A stretch of DNA of 64,000 nt, taken from NCBI RefSeq assembly GCF_016429215.1, contig NZ_JAELUH010000001.1:62001-126000 (forward strand), given 5' to 3'. Both the position numbers and the translations under genes were made by a program. Under the pieces are notes generated by a model. That model was not told the origin of the DNA. It saw nothing but the letters and a program-made list of their open reading frames with translations, and searched no databases. Origin of the DNA: Herbaspirillum sp. ASV7 (GTDB lineage Bacteria; Pseudomonadota; Gammaproteobacteria; Burkholderiales; Burkholderiaceae_D). Of this stretch, positions 58,370-64,000 are shown in pieces; position 1 is the first letter of the stretch, and every line of letters starts with the position of its first letter.

Positions 58370-59311
58370 TTACTGGATGACCAGCGCGCCGCGCTGGTTG
58401 AGGTCCAGGCCCACGCGGGCGATCACGGCTTCCAGTTCGCGCTCGGTCTCGGGATCGATGCGCATGCCCGGCGAACGGATGGCGTCGCTGGCGATCACGC
58501 CGCGCTTGCGGTAGACGTACTTGCGCAGCGACAGGCCGATCTTGGGCTGGAATTCATAGCGGATCAGCGGGCAATACTTGTCGAAAGTCGCCGCCGCACC
58601 GGCCAGGTCACCGGCGGCGAACTTGTCATAGATGCGCACCAGGATCTCGGGGAAGGCAAAGCCGGTCATGGTGCCAACGGCGCCGCGTTGCAGCTCTTCC
58701 AGGAAGTACACGCCGCCCAGGCCACCGAAGATGCGCATGGATTCGCCCGCCAGGTCACGGATGCGGCTGATCTTCTGGCCCACCGGCGGCTCTTCCATCT
58801 TGATGAAATTGACGCCGCCTTCACGGCCCAGGCGGGCGATCACCTCGGCCTTGATCTCGGTGCCGAAGGAATCGGGGAAGTCATGGATCACCACCGGGAT
58901 AGCCAGGGCGGCGGCCAGCGACCGGTAGTAATCGAACTGCACGGCGTCCGATGCCATGTCCAGCGGCGCCGCAAACACGGCGGCGGCGCCCACCTCGGCG
59001 GCCTCGGTGGCCTGCTCGATGGCACCGGCCAGGCCCAGGGCGCGCACGCCCACCCACACCGGCACCCGGCCTGCGGCGCACTGGACGAAGGTGGCAGTCA
59101 CGGCGCGGCGTTCGGCATTGGAGAGCTTATGAGCCTCACCCAGGAAACCGAGGATGGCCAGGCCGGACACACCGGCCTGGATCTGGAATTCCACCAGGGT
59201 GGCAATGCTGCCCAGGTCCAGCGAACCATCCGCGTGGAAAGGCGTGGGGCAGATCGTGTAGACGCCGCGGGCCGTGGCCAGCGAAGAAGAGGAGGAGGAC
59301 GAGTTCGACAT
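58370..59311 (-). CDS. DapA-family (dihydrodipicolinate synthase / aldolase) enzyme
   Basis: The 313-residue TIM-barrel class I lyase has its Schiff-base Lys171 in GVNFIKMEEPP. The usual Tyr of the YNxP motif is replaced: the segment reads VVIHDFPDSFG, so this is a variant lineage of aldolases or dehydratases rather than true DapA. The N-terminus carries seven consecutive Ser. It is the first gene of the hydantoin operon, just downstream of the operator at 59440-59456. It may cleave or dehydrate a keto-acid product. Confidence 0.83.
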   Translation of the reverse strand: MSNSSSSSSSLATARGVYTICPTPFHADGSLDLGSIATLVEFQIQAGVSGLAILGFLGEAHKLSNAERRAVTATFVQCAAGRVPVWVGVRALGLAGAIEQATEAAEVGAAAVFAAPLDMASDAVQFDYYRSLAAALAIPVVIHDFPDSFGTEIKAEVIARLGREGGVNFIKMEEPPVGQKISRIRDLAGESMRIFGGLGGVYFLEELQRGAVGTMTGFAFPEILVRIYDKFAAGDLAGAAATFDKYCPLIRYEFQPKIGLSLRKYVYRKRGVIASDAIRSPGMRIDPETERELEAVIARVGLDLNQRGALVIQ

Positions 59312-59439
59312 GCGCGACTTTCCGTGGACAAAGGGTGGAAGCAAGGACCCGCTCACAGAAGGAAAGAAGGGCCCGGACAGGATGGAATCGATTGTCGGGG
59401 AGCCCCCTGCCCTTGTCGCTTACCTTTTTGTACGCACGC

Positions 59440-59456
59440 CTTAACGTCGTGTTAAG
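59440..59456. promoter_or_regulatory. LysR-type operator upstream of the hydantoin operon
   Basis: CTTAAC-GTCGT-GTTAAG is a perfect 6-5-6 inverted repeat containing the LysR T-N11-A pattern. It overlaps the stop codon of the LysR gene and lies about 130 bp before the DapA-like gene start. A near-copy lies in the other LysR-controlled promoter (60390-60406). Confidence 0.6.
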
Positions 59457-60375
59457 CGCTTTCCTCCTGCGGCAGCCCATAGCCCTGCACTTGCACCAGT
59501 TGCTGCAGTTGCGCGATGAAGGCCTGGGTCAGCTGCGAGAGCGGTTCGGTGCGCACATGCACCAGGTTGGCCCGCAGGATAGGCGCGCGCGCCACCGGAC
59601 GCACCACCATCTGGCTGGTGCCGGCCCAGCTGCGCACCGAGAATTCGTCCACCAGCGCCACCCCGGCGCCCATCTGCACCAGCGAACAGGCGTTCTGCGG
59701 CGAGCCCACTTCCATGATGGGCCGCAGTGGCTCTTCCTCGGCCTGGTAGAAACGCCCGACGATGCCGCCGAAGGGCGAATCGCGGTTGTAGGAAATCATC
59801 GGGAAGGCGCGCAGGTCAGCTAGCGTCAGGGTGCCGCGCCGGGTCAGCTCGTGGTTGTAGGGCAGCAAGCACACCAGCCGGTTGCTGCACAGCGGCGTGA
59901 CCTCCAGGCTGGGGTGTTCCATGGGCAGGATGATGATGCCCAGGTCGGCCTGGCGTGCCAGCAGCCGGTCCTTGAGATAGCCGTAGTTGAGGCAGTGGAA
60001 GGTCAGCTTGACATCGGGATGACGATTGCGGAACAGCGCAATGGCTTGCGGGATCAGCATCTGCCCGATGCTGGGGCTGGAGACGATGTTGAGGATGCCG
60101 CTGCGGTTTTCCGAGAGATCGGTGGCCAGCTCGTTGACGCGCTGCACGGCCTGGTAGACGTGCTCCACCTCGTGGAACAGTTTCTTGGCCTCGGGCGTGG
60201 CATAGAGCCGGCCCTTGATGCGTTCGAACAGGGCGAAGCCCACCCGTTGCTCGGTGTGGGACAGCAGGCGGCTCACCGCCGGCTGGGAGACGAACAGCAA
60301 TTGCGAGGCGCCGCTGATGGAGCCGGTCGTCATGACCGCCCGGAATACCTCGATCTGGCGCAGGTTCAGTGCCAT
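59452..60375 (-). CDS. LysR-family regulator of the hydantoin genes
   Basis: The 307-residue LysR protein has a typical HTH (LRQIEVFRAVMTTGSISGASQLLFVSQPAVSRLLSHTEQRVGFALFERIKG) and an effector domain from about residue 95. It lies between the hydantoin operon and the divergent racemase/FAD-enzyme unit, so it can control both. Two matching T-N11-A palindromes (59440-59456 and 60390-60406) flank it. The ATG at 60375 starts the domain directly. Confidence 0.9.
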   Translation of the reverse strand: MALNLRQIEVFRAVMTTGSISGASQLLFVSQPAVSRLLSHTEQRVGFALFERIKGRLYATPEAKKLFHEVEHVYQAVQRVNELATDLSENRSGILNIVSSPSIGQMLIPQAIALFRNRHPDVKLTFHCLNYGYLKDRLLARQADLGIIILPMEHPSLEVTPLCSNRLVCLLPYNHELTRRGTLTLADLRAFPMISYNRDSPFGGIVGRFYQAEEEPLRPIMEVGSPQNACSLVQMGAGVALVDEFSVRSWAGTSQMVVRPVARAPILRANLVHVRTEPLSQLTQAFIAQLQQLVQVQGYGLPQEESA

Positions 60376-60389
60376 GGATCCTCGTCGCG

Positions 60390-60406
60390 CATAACAGCAT
60401 GTTAAG
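60390..60406. promoter_or_regulatory. LysR-type operator in the LysR/racemase divergent promoter
   Basis: CATAAC-AGCAT-GTTAAG repeats the operator at 59440-59456 with one half-site base changed, and again contains T-N11-A. It lies 15 bp before the LysR start codon, as expected for autoregulation, and about 85 bp before the racemase gene. Confidence 0.6.
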
Positions 60407-60488
60407 GGGAACCGACAAATGAGCAAGGAGCATGCCCGTCGGCCTGGGTTACAGTCCTTGCATCCGCTCCCACTAGCGAAAGCCCCTC

Positions 60489-61175
60489 ATGTCCCACGCC
60501 CCGGCCGACGGCCAGACCCTCTTCGTCATCAATCCCAATAGTACGGCCGCCGTCACGCACGGCATCGATGCCGCCATGGCGCCGCTGCGCATGGCGGGCG
60601 GACCGGCCATCGAATGCCTGTCGCTGCAGTCCGGGCCACCCGGCATCCAGACCCAGCAGGACGTGGACAGCGTGGCGCCGCAACTGGTGGCGCTGGCGCG
60701 CTCCTTGCGTCCCCGGGCGGCAGGCTTCGTGATTGCCTGCTACTCCGATCCCGGCCTGCATGCGGTGCGCGAGGCGGTGGACGTCCCGGTGCTGGGCATC
60801 ATGGAAAGCGGCGTACTGACCGCCCTTACGCTGGGCCAGCGCTTTGGCGTGATCGCCATCCTGCCGGGCTCGATCCCGCGCCACCTGCGCGCCTATGGCG
60901 CCATGGGGGTGCAGGCACGACTGGCCGGCGAGCTGGCCATCGGCCTGAACGTGACCGAACTGGCGCAATACGAACGCACCCTGGCGCGCATGACCGAGGT
61001 CGGCCGCCGCCTGCGCGACGAACATGGTGCCGATGTCATCGTCATGGGCTGCGCCGGCATGGCGGCCTATCGCGATCCCCTGCAGCAGGCGCTGGGCCTG
61101 CCCGTGGTCGAGCCCAGCCAGGCCGCTGCGGCAATGGCCATCGGCCGCATCAAGATGAACTGGCATGGAGCATGA
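60489..61175 (+). CDS. Hydantoin racemase (Asp/Glu racemase superfamily)
   Basis: The 228-residue racemase has the family's N-terminal phosphate/carboxylate-binding motif VINPNST and two catalytic Cys in equivalent positions, VIACYSDPG and VMGCAGMAAY. It would convert L- to D-5-substituted hydantoins so that the D-specific hydantoinase can use both. It is divergent from the LysR gene. A related allantoin racemase is an alternative function. Confidence 0.88.
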   Translation: MSHAPADGQTLFVINPNSTAAVTHGIDAAMAPLRMAGGPAIECLSLQSGPPGIQTQQDVDSVAPQLVALARSLRPRAAGFVIACYSDPGLHAVREAVDVPVLGIMESGVLTALTLGQRFGVIAILPGSIPRHLRAYGAMGVQARLAGELAIGLNVTELAQYERTLARMTEVGRRLRDEHGADVIVMGCAGMAAYRDPLQQALGLPVVEPSQAAAAMAIGRIKMNWHGA

Positions 61176-61183
61176 GATCTGAC

Positions 61184-62599
61184 ATGAGCGAGAACACCCA
61201 GGAACTGATCCGCCAGCTGCACGCCATCGTCGGCGATGCCGGACTGGTCACCGAGGCCGAGGCCCAGGCGCCCTATCTCAAGGACTGGCTCGGCAAGTGG
61301 CAGGGCCGCGTGGCGGTGGTGGTGCGTCCGGCCGACACGGCGCAGACCGCCGAGGTGGTGCGGCTGTGCCATCTCACCCACACCCCCATCGTGACCCAGG
61401 GTGGCAACACCGGCATGAGCGGCGGCGCCACGCCGGACGATAGCGGCGCTCAGGTGATCCTCTCCACCACCCGCATGAACCGTGTGCGCGAGGTCGACCC
61501 CATCAACAACACCATGACCGTGGATGCCGGCGTGATCCTGGCGCATGCGCAGGAGGCGGCACGCAACGCGGGACGCTATTTCCCGCTGAGCCTGGGTGCC
61601 GAGGGCAGCTGCACGGTCGGCGGCAATCTCGCCACCAATGCCGGTGGCATCGCCGTACTGCGCTTTGGCAACATGCGCGAACTGGCCCTGGGGCTGGAAG
61701 TGGTCTTGCCTGACGGGCGCATCTGGAACGGCCTGCGCGGCCTGCGCAAGGACAACACCGGCTATGACCTGCGGGATCTCTTCATCGGCTCGGAAGGCAC
61801 GCTGGGCGTGATCACCGGCGCGGTGCTGAAGCTCTTCTCGCAGCCGCACGCCCGCGCCACTGCCTGGGTCGGTGCCGACTCGCCGGCACAACTGGCCGAC
61901 CTGCTGGCGCGCACCCGCGCCCGTTGCGGCGACCGGCTGGTGGCCTTTGAAATGATGTCGGCTGCTTCACTGGCGCTGGTACTGCAGCACGTCACCGACA
62001 CCCGCGCCCCGCTGGCCCGGGCGACGCCCTACAACGCCCTGATCGAACTGGCCGATACCGAAGACCTGGGCCTGCAGGCGATGCTGGAAGAGGTACTGGG
62101 CCAGGCCCTGGAGGATGAAACGATCAGCGATGCGATGTTCTGCACCAGCGGCACGCAGGCCGCAGCCTTGTGGAAAATCCGCGAAGGCATCTCGCAGGCG
62201 CAGGTACGCGCCGGCAAGGTCATCAAGCACGACATCGCCCTGCCGATCTCGGCCATCGCCGGCTTCGTGGCCCAGGCCGAGGCGCTCATCGCCGATTGCG
62301 GCCTCGCTGCGCAGATCATCAACTTCGGCCACCTGGGCGATGGCAACCTGCATTTCAATGTGATGATCCCGCTGTCCTCCACCTATGAAGACGTCAAGCA
62401 GGCCACTCTGCTGCTGAACCGCCTGGTGCACGACCTGGTCACCGACCTGCAGGGCAGCATCAGCGCCGAGCATGGCGTGGGACAATTGCGGCGCGACGAG
62501 CTGCGGCACTATAAATCGCCGCTGGAGATGGAGCTGATGCTGCGTATCAAGCAGGCCTTCGATCCCAACCTGATCATGAATCCGGGGAAGTTGCTTTAG
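61184..62599 (+). CDS. FAD-linked D-2-hydroxyacid dehydrogenase (GlcD/DLD family)
   Basis: The 471-residue flavoprotein has an FAD-binding PCMH domain (VVVRPADTAQTAEVVRLCH; QGGNTGMSGGATPD; SLGAEGSCTVGGNLATNAGGIAVLRFGNMRELALGLEVVLPDG) and a C-terminal catalytic domain (HLGDGNLHFNV; SAEHGVGQLRRDEL). It resembles D-lactate / D-2-hydroxyglutarate dehydrogenases. In this operon it may oxidise a D-hydroxy acid derived from the amino acid product. The start may be 61184 or the ATG at 61172, which overlaps the racemase stop. Confidence 0.87.
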   Translation: MSENTQELIRQLHAIVGDAGLVTEAEAQAPYLKDWLGKWQGRVAVVVRPADTAQTAEVVRLCHLTHTPIVTQGGNTGMSGGATPDDSGAQVILSTTRMNRVREVDPINNTMTVDAGVILAHAQEAARNAGRYFPLSLGAEGSCTVGGNLATNAGGIAVLRFGNMRELALGLEVVLPDGRIWNGLRGLRKDNTGYDLRDLFIGSEGTLGVITGAVLKLFSQPHARATAWVGADSPAQLADLLARTRARCGDRLVAFEMMSAASLALVLQHVTDTRAPLARATPYNALIELADTEDLGLQAMLEEVLGQALEDETISDAMFCTSGTQAAALWKIREGISQAQVRAGKVIKHDIALPISAIAGFVAQAEALIADCGLAAQIINFGHLGDGNLHFNVMIPLSSTYEDVKQATLLLNRLVHDLVTDLQGSISAEHGVGQLRRDELRHYKSPLEMELMLRIKQAFDPNLIMNPGKLL

Positions 62600-62651
62600 G
62601 CTATTCAGGTGGTGTTCGCTGCAGGGTGCCATCCATACCCAGCGCCCCATG

Positions 62652-62678
62652 AAAAAGGCGGACCGGATGGTCCGCCTT
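62652..62678. terminator. Terminator between the FAD enzyme and DUF3037 genes
   Basis: AAGGCGGACC-GGAT-GGTCCGCCTT is a perfect 10-bp hairpin. Five T follow it on the minus strand, so it terminates the DUF3037 gene well; only two T follow on the plus strand. Confidence 0.8.
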
Positions 62679-62703
62679 CATCTGGCAGCCGAGACTGGAT
62701 GCA

Positions 62704-63528
62704 TCAGGGGACCTGACCCGCAAACGCGATGATGCGTGCGACCTCGCGATGGTCGACGACCTCCACCTGCTGCGCCTGCAACTCGGTGGAAATCTCCTGG
62801 AAGACCTGATCGCATTCGGGACTTCCCGCCTGAGGCCCCTGCACTGCGAACAAGACCTGTGCCGGGAGGAAAGCCTGCTGCCGCAGCTTGCGTACCTTGC
62901 CGACCCATTCCCAGCCATGATCGTAGATCTGGGTCGGTTCATCCTGGCCCAGATGCAGGGGCTTGATGACGGCCATCGGCATGCCATAGGTACTGCGCAC
63001 GAAGGGGAATCTGGCGTGATAGCTCCGATCGCCCAATACCTGTTCACGATAGTGACCGATCAGATTGGCCTGCCGAAGCGCGCTACGGACTTCCTTCTCG
63101 ATCAGCTTTTCCTGATACTCGCGGGTCACGAAATTACGACCGATATAGAAGTTGTAGAGCTCTTCGAATTTCTGGCCGACGTCCTGTGCCATTACCACCC
63201 GTGGCTTGTCGAAGCGCAGCACGGCTTCGCGCGGACGGGTCAGTTCAAGGAACAGCTGACGACCGAATTCCGATTCCTTGCGCTGGGGATGGGTCTGAAA
63301 AAGTTGCTCAACACGCGTGAGCTCATCAGTCAGTTCCTTGCGCGCACGGCGATAGACCGTCACATCTAATTCTTCAAAGAATGCAGTGATGCGCCTGACC
63401 CTGGTCATCAGCCTGAACTGGAATTCCCCAGTCTGCGCGCAATGCAGAACGATGCCTACATTGGCGAATTCTCCCGTCTCCGCGTAGGGCAGGAACCTGA
63501 CGATAGCGTATTGGCAGACGTAGTTCAT
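62704..63528 (-). CDS. DUF3037-family protein
   Basis: The 274-residue cytoplasmic protein begins MNYVCQYAIVRFLPYAETGEFANVGIVLHC, the hallmark of DUF3037. The rest is mixed alpha/beta with many charged residues. Function is unknown; from memory these proteins are often encoded right after a HipA-like kinase gene. Here a short open reading remnant overlaps its start by 4 nt (ATGA) but is cut off upstream by stops. The ATG at 63528 starts the conserved motif. Confidence 0.85.
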   Translation of the reverse strand: MNYVCQYAIVRFLPYAETGEFANVGIVLHCAQTGEFQFRLMTRVRRITAFFEELDVTVYRRARKELTDELTRVEQLFQTHPQRKESEFGRQLFLELTRPREAVLRFDKPRVVMAQDVGQKFEELYNFYIGRNFVTREYQEKLIEKEVRSALRQANLIGHYREQVLGDRSYHARFPFVRSTYGMPMAVIKPLHLGQDEPTQIYDHGWEWVGKVRKLRQQAFLPAQVLFAVQGPQAGSPECDQVFQEISTELQAQQVEVVDHREVARIIAFAGQVP

Positions 63529-63611
63529 GGTGCCGTGTTCCAAAAATCCGGTTGATCAAAACCCTGCAGTATCCGCCGTGCCGCATCGACATCGAATTGC
63601 GCCGGCCCTAC
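63525..63611 (-). pseudogene. Possible 3' remnant of a HipA-like gene upstream of DUF3037
   Basis: A 28-codon frame (VGPAQFDVDAARRILQGFD... ending NTAP) terminates in TGA that overlaps the DUF3037 ATG, exactly as a coupled upstream gene would. An in-frame TGA at 63612-63614 precedes it, and no long frame follows upstream. It looks like the end of a lost partner gene. The HipA identity is inferred only from usual DUF3037 context. Confidence 0.35.
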
Positions 63612-63872
63612 TCATCCTTGTAGAGGAAGGGGTGTGTCATTTCTTGTGAGGAACGATCAAGAATTTCAACGATATTGACCAAGATGGGCCACCTGCCAGG
63701 TTGCGCTGCGGTAAGCGAAAGATTCTAGTGCAGGCGCTTGCGCTCTTGCTGGTTTAACCAGTCAGGCACAAAAAGGAAATCGTGTCTCTTGATGTTCTTC
63801 GATCACCCAAAAACAAAACCCCACATCCTTGAGGATGTGGGGTTTTGGGGTGACAGCAGGCTGATGCCGGTT
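63529..63872. other. Intergenic region between DUF3037 and lpdA
   Basis: Beyond the remnant frame (63525-63611), these 344 bp carry no supported gene. They contain the lpdA terminator at 63815-63846 and AT-richer DNA at 63640-63740 that probably holds the DUF3037 promoter. Confidence 0.5.
63815..63846. terminator. Bidirectional terminator after lpdA
   Basis: AAAACCCCACATCC-TTGA-GGATGTGGGGTTTT is a perfect 14-bp hairpin, with A- and T-runs forming the ends of the stem. It lies 26 bp after the lpdA stop on the minus strand. Confidence 0.9.
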
Positions 63873-64000
63873 TTACTTCTTGCGCTGCGGCGGCAAGTCC
63901 GTGCAATGACCTTCGGCCACTTCCGCAGCCATGCCCAGGGACTCGCCCAGGGTCGGGTGCGGGTGGATGGTCTTGCCGATATCCACGGCGTCCGCACCCA
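63873..64000 (-). CDS. lpdA: Dihydrolipoyl dehydrogenase, C-terminal end (partial)
   Basis: The last 42 codons of a gene that continues beyond the window encode GADAVDIGKTIHPHPTLGESLGMAAEVAEGHCTDLPPQRKK. The HPHPTLGE motif, with the catalytic His-Glu pair of pyridine nucleotide disulfide oxidoreductases, identifies E3 of the 2-oxoacid dehydrogenase complexes. The C-terminal CTDLPPQRKK is typical of the Burkholderiales pyruvate dehydrogenase E3. The N-terminal part is outside the window. Confidence 0.9.
   Translation of the reverse strand, partial: GADAVDIGKTIHPHPTLGESLGMAAEVAEGHCTDLPPQRKK

Noticed and set aside
63374-63592. Small minus-strand frame overlapping the start of DUF3037
   Set aside because: It is out of frame with both DUF3037 and the upstream remnant, has an Arg/His-rich shadow composition and no ribosome site.
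1-64000. CRISPR array, insertion sequence or prophage
   Set aside because: I saw no regularly spaced repeats, no transposase or phage-type proteins, and no terminal inverted repeats of IS size.

Overview
The window is GC-rich, densely packed chromosomal DNA from a betaproteobacterium. The NAD-dependent formate dehydrogenase operon (fdsGBA-fdhD-fdsD), the Burkholderiales-type porin, and the many LysR regulators and catabolic operons point to Burkholderiales. My best guess is Oxalobacteraceae, near Herbaspirillum; this is an inference from gene content, not a database match.

Layout. (1) 206-2503: a catecholate-type TonB receptor. (2) 2556-12144: a formate module made of the fds operon, an OFA-family (oxalate/formate) transporter and a divergent HTH/periplasmic-binding-like regulator. 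(3) 12262-17390: two LysR genes, an aldose-1-epimerase-like gene, a tartrate/D-malate dehydrogenase, a small exported protein and tRNA-Leu(CAA). (4) 17448-28842: an iron-regulated locus encoding a MATE exporter, SbnA-like and SbnB-like L-2,3-diaminopropionate (Dap) enzymes, a fold-III PLP decarboxylase, a VioC/AsnO-type Fe(II)/2-oxoglutarate hydroxylase, a signalling TonB receptor, and one protein that fuses an ECF sigma factor to a FecR-like anti-sigma. No NIS synthetase or NRPS gene is present. (5) 29257-35297: a LysR regulator, a ModA-like binding protein and an MHS transporter, then a chemoreceptor and a porin. (6) 35586-51619: eighteen same-strand genes forming an uncharacterised catabolic operon (SsuABC-type transporter, SDRs, cupin, hydrolase, IclR, ThDP enzyme, aspartate dehydrogenase, ALDH, two-domain extradiol dioxygenase, NicC-like monooxygenase, two small proteins, Rieske oxygenase, RidA, reductase). 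Its promoter lies between two near-identical palindromes. (7) 52057-62599: a hydantoin-type operon (amino-acid ABC transporter, N-carbamoyl-D-amino-acid hydrolase, D-hydantoinase, SDR, DapA-like lyase) with a LysR regulator and a divergent hydantoin racemase plus FAD-linked dehydrogenase. (8) 62704-64000: a DUF3037 gene and the 3' end of lpdA.

How the parts work together. The formate module would take up or exchange formate/oxalate and oxidise formate to CO2 with NAD+. In the Dap locus, SbnA/SbnB-like enzymes should make L-Dap, the decarboxylase and hydroxylase would tailor it or a partner amino acid, MATE would export the product, and the receptor with the sigma/anti-sigma fusion would import and sense it. 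A Fur-like box overlaps the promoter of the fusion gene. The Rieske operon looks like oxidation and meta-cleavage of a nitrogen-bearing aromatic or heterocycle. The hydantoin operon would convert 5-substituted hydantoins or related cyclic ureides to D-amino acids.

The strongest candidates for undescribed biology are the NIS/NRPS-free Dap metallophore locus with its hybrid sigma/anti-sigma protein, and the Rieske/extradiol/aspartate-dehydrogenase operon. Several unusual regulatory DNA and RNA structures are listed separately.
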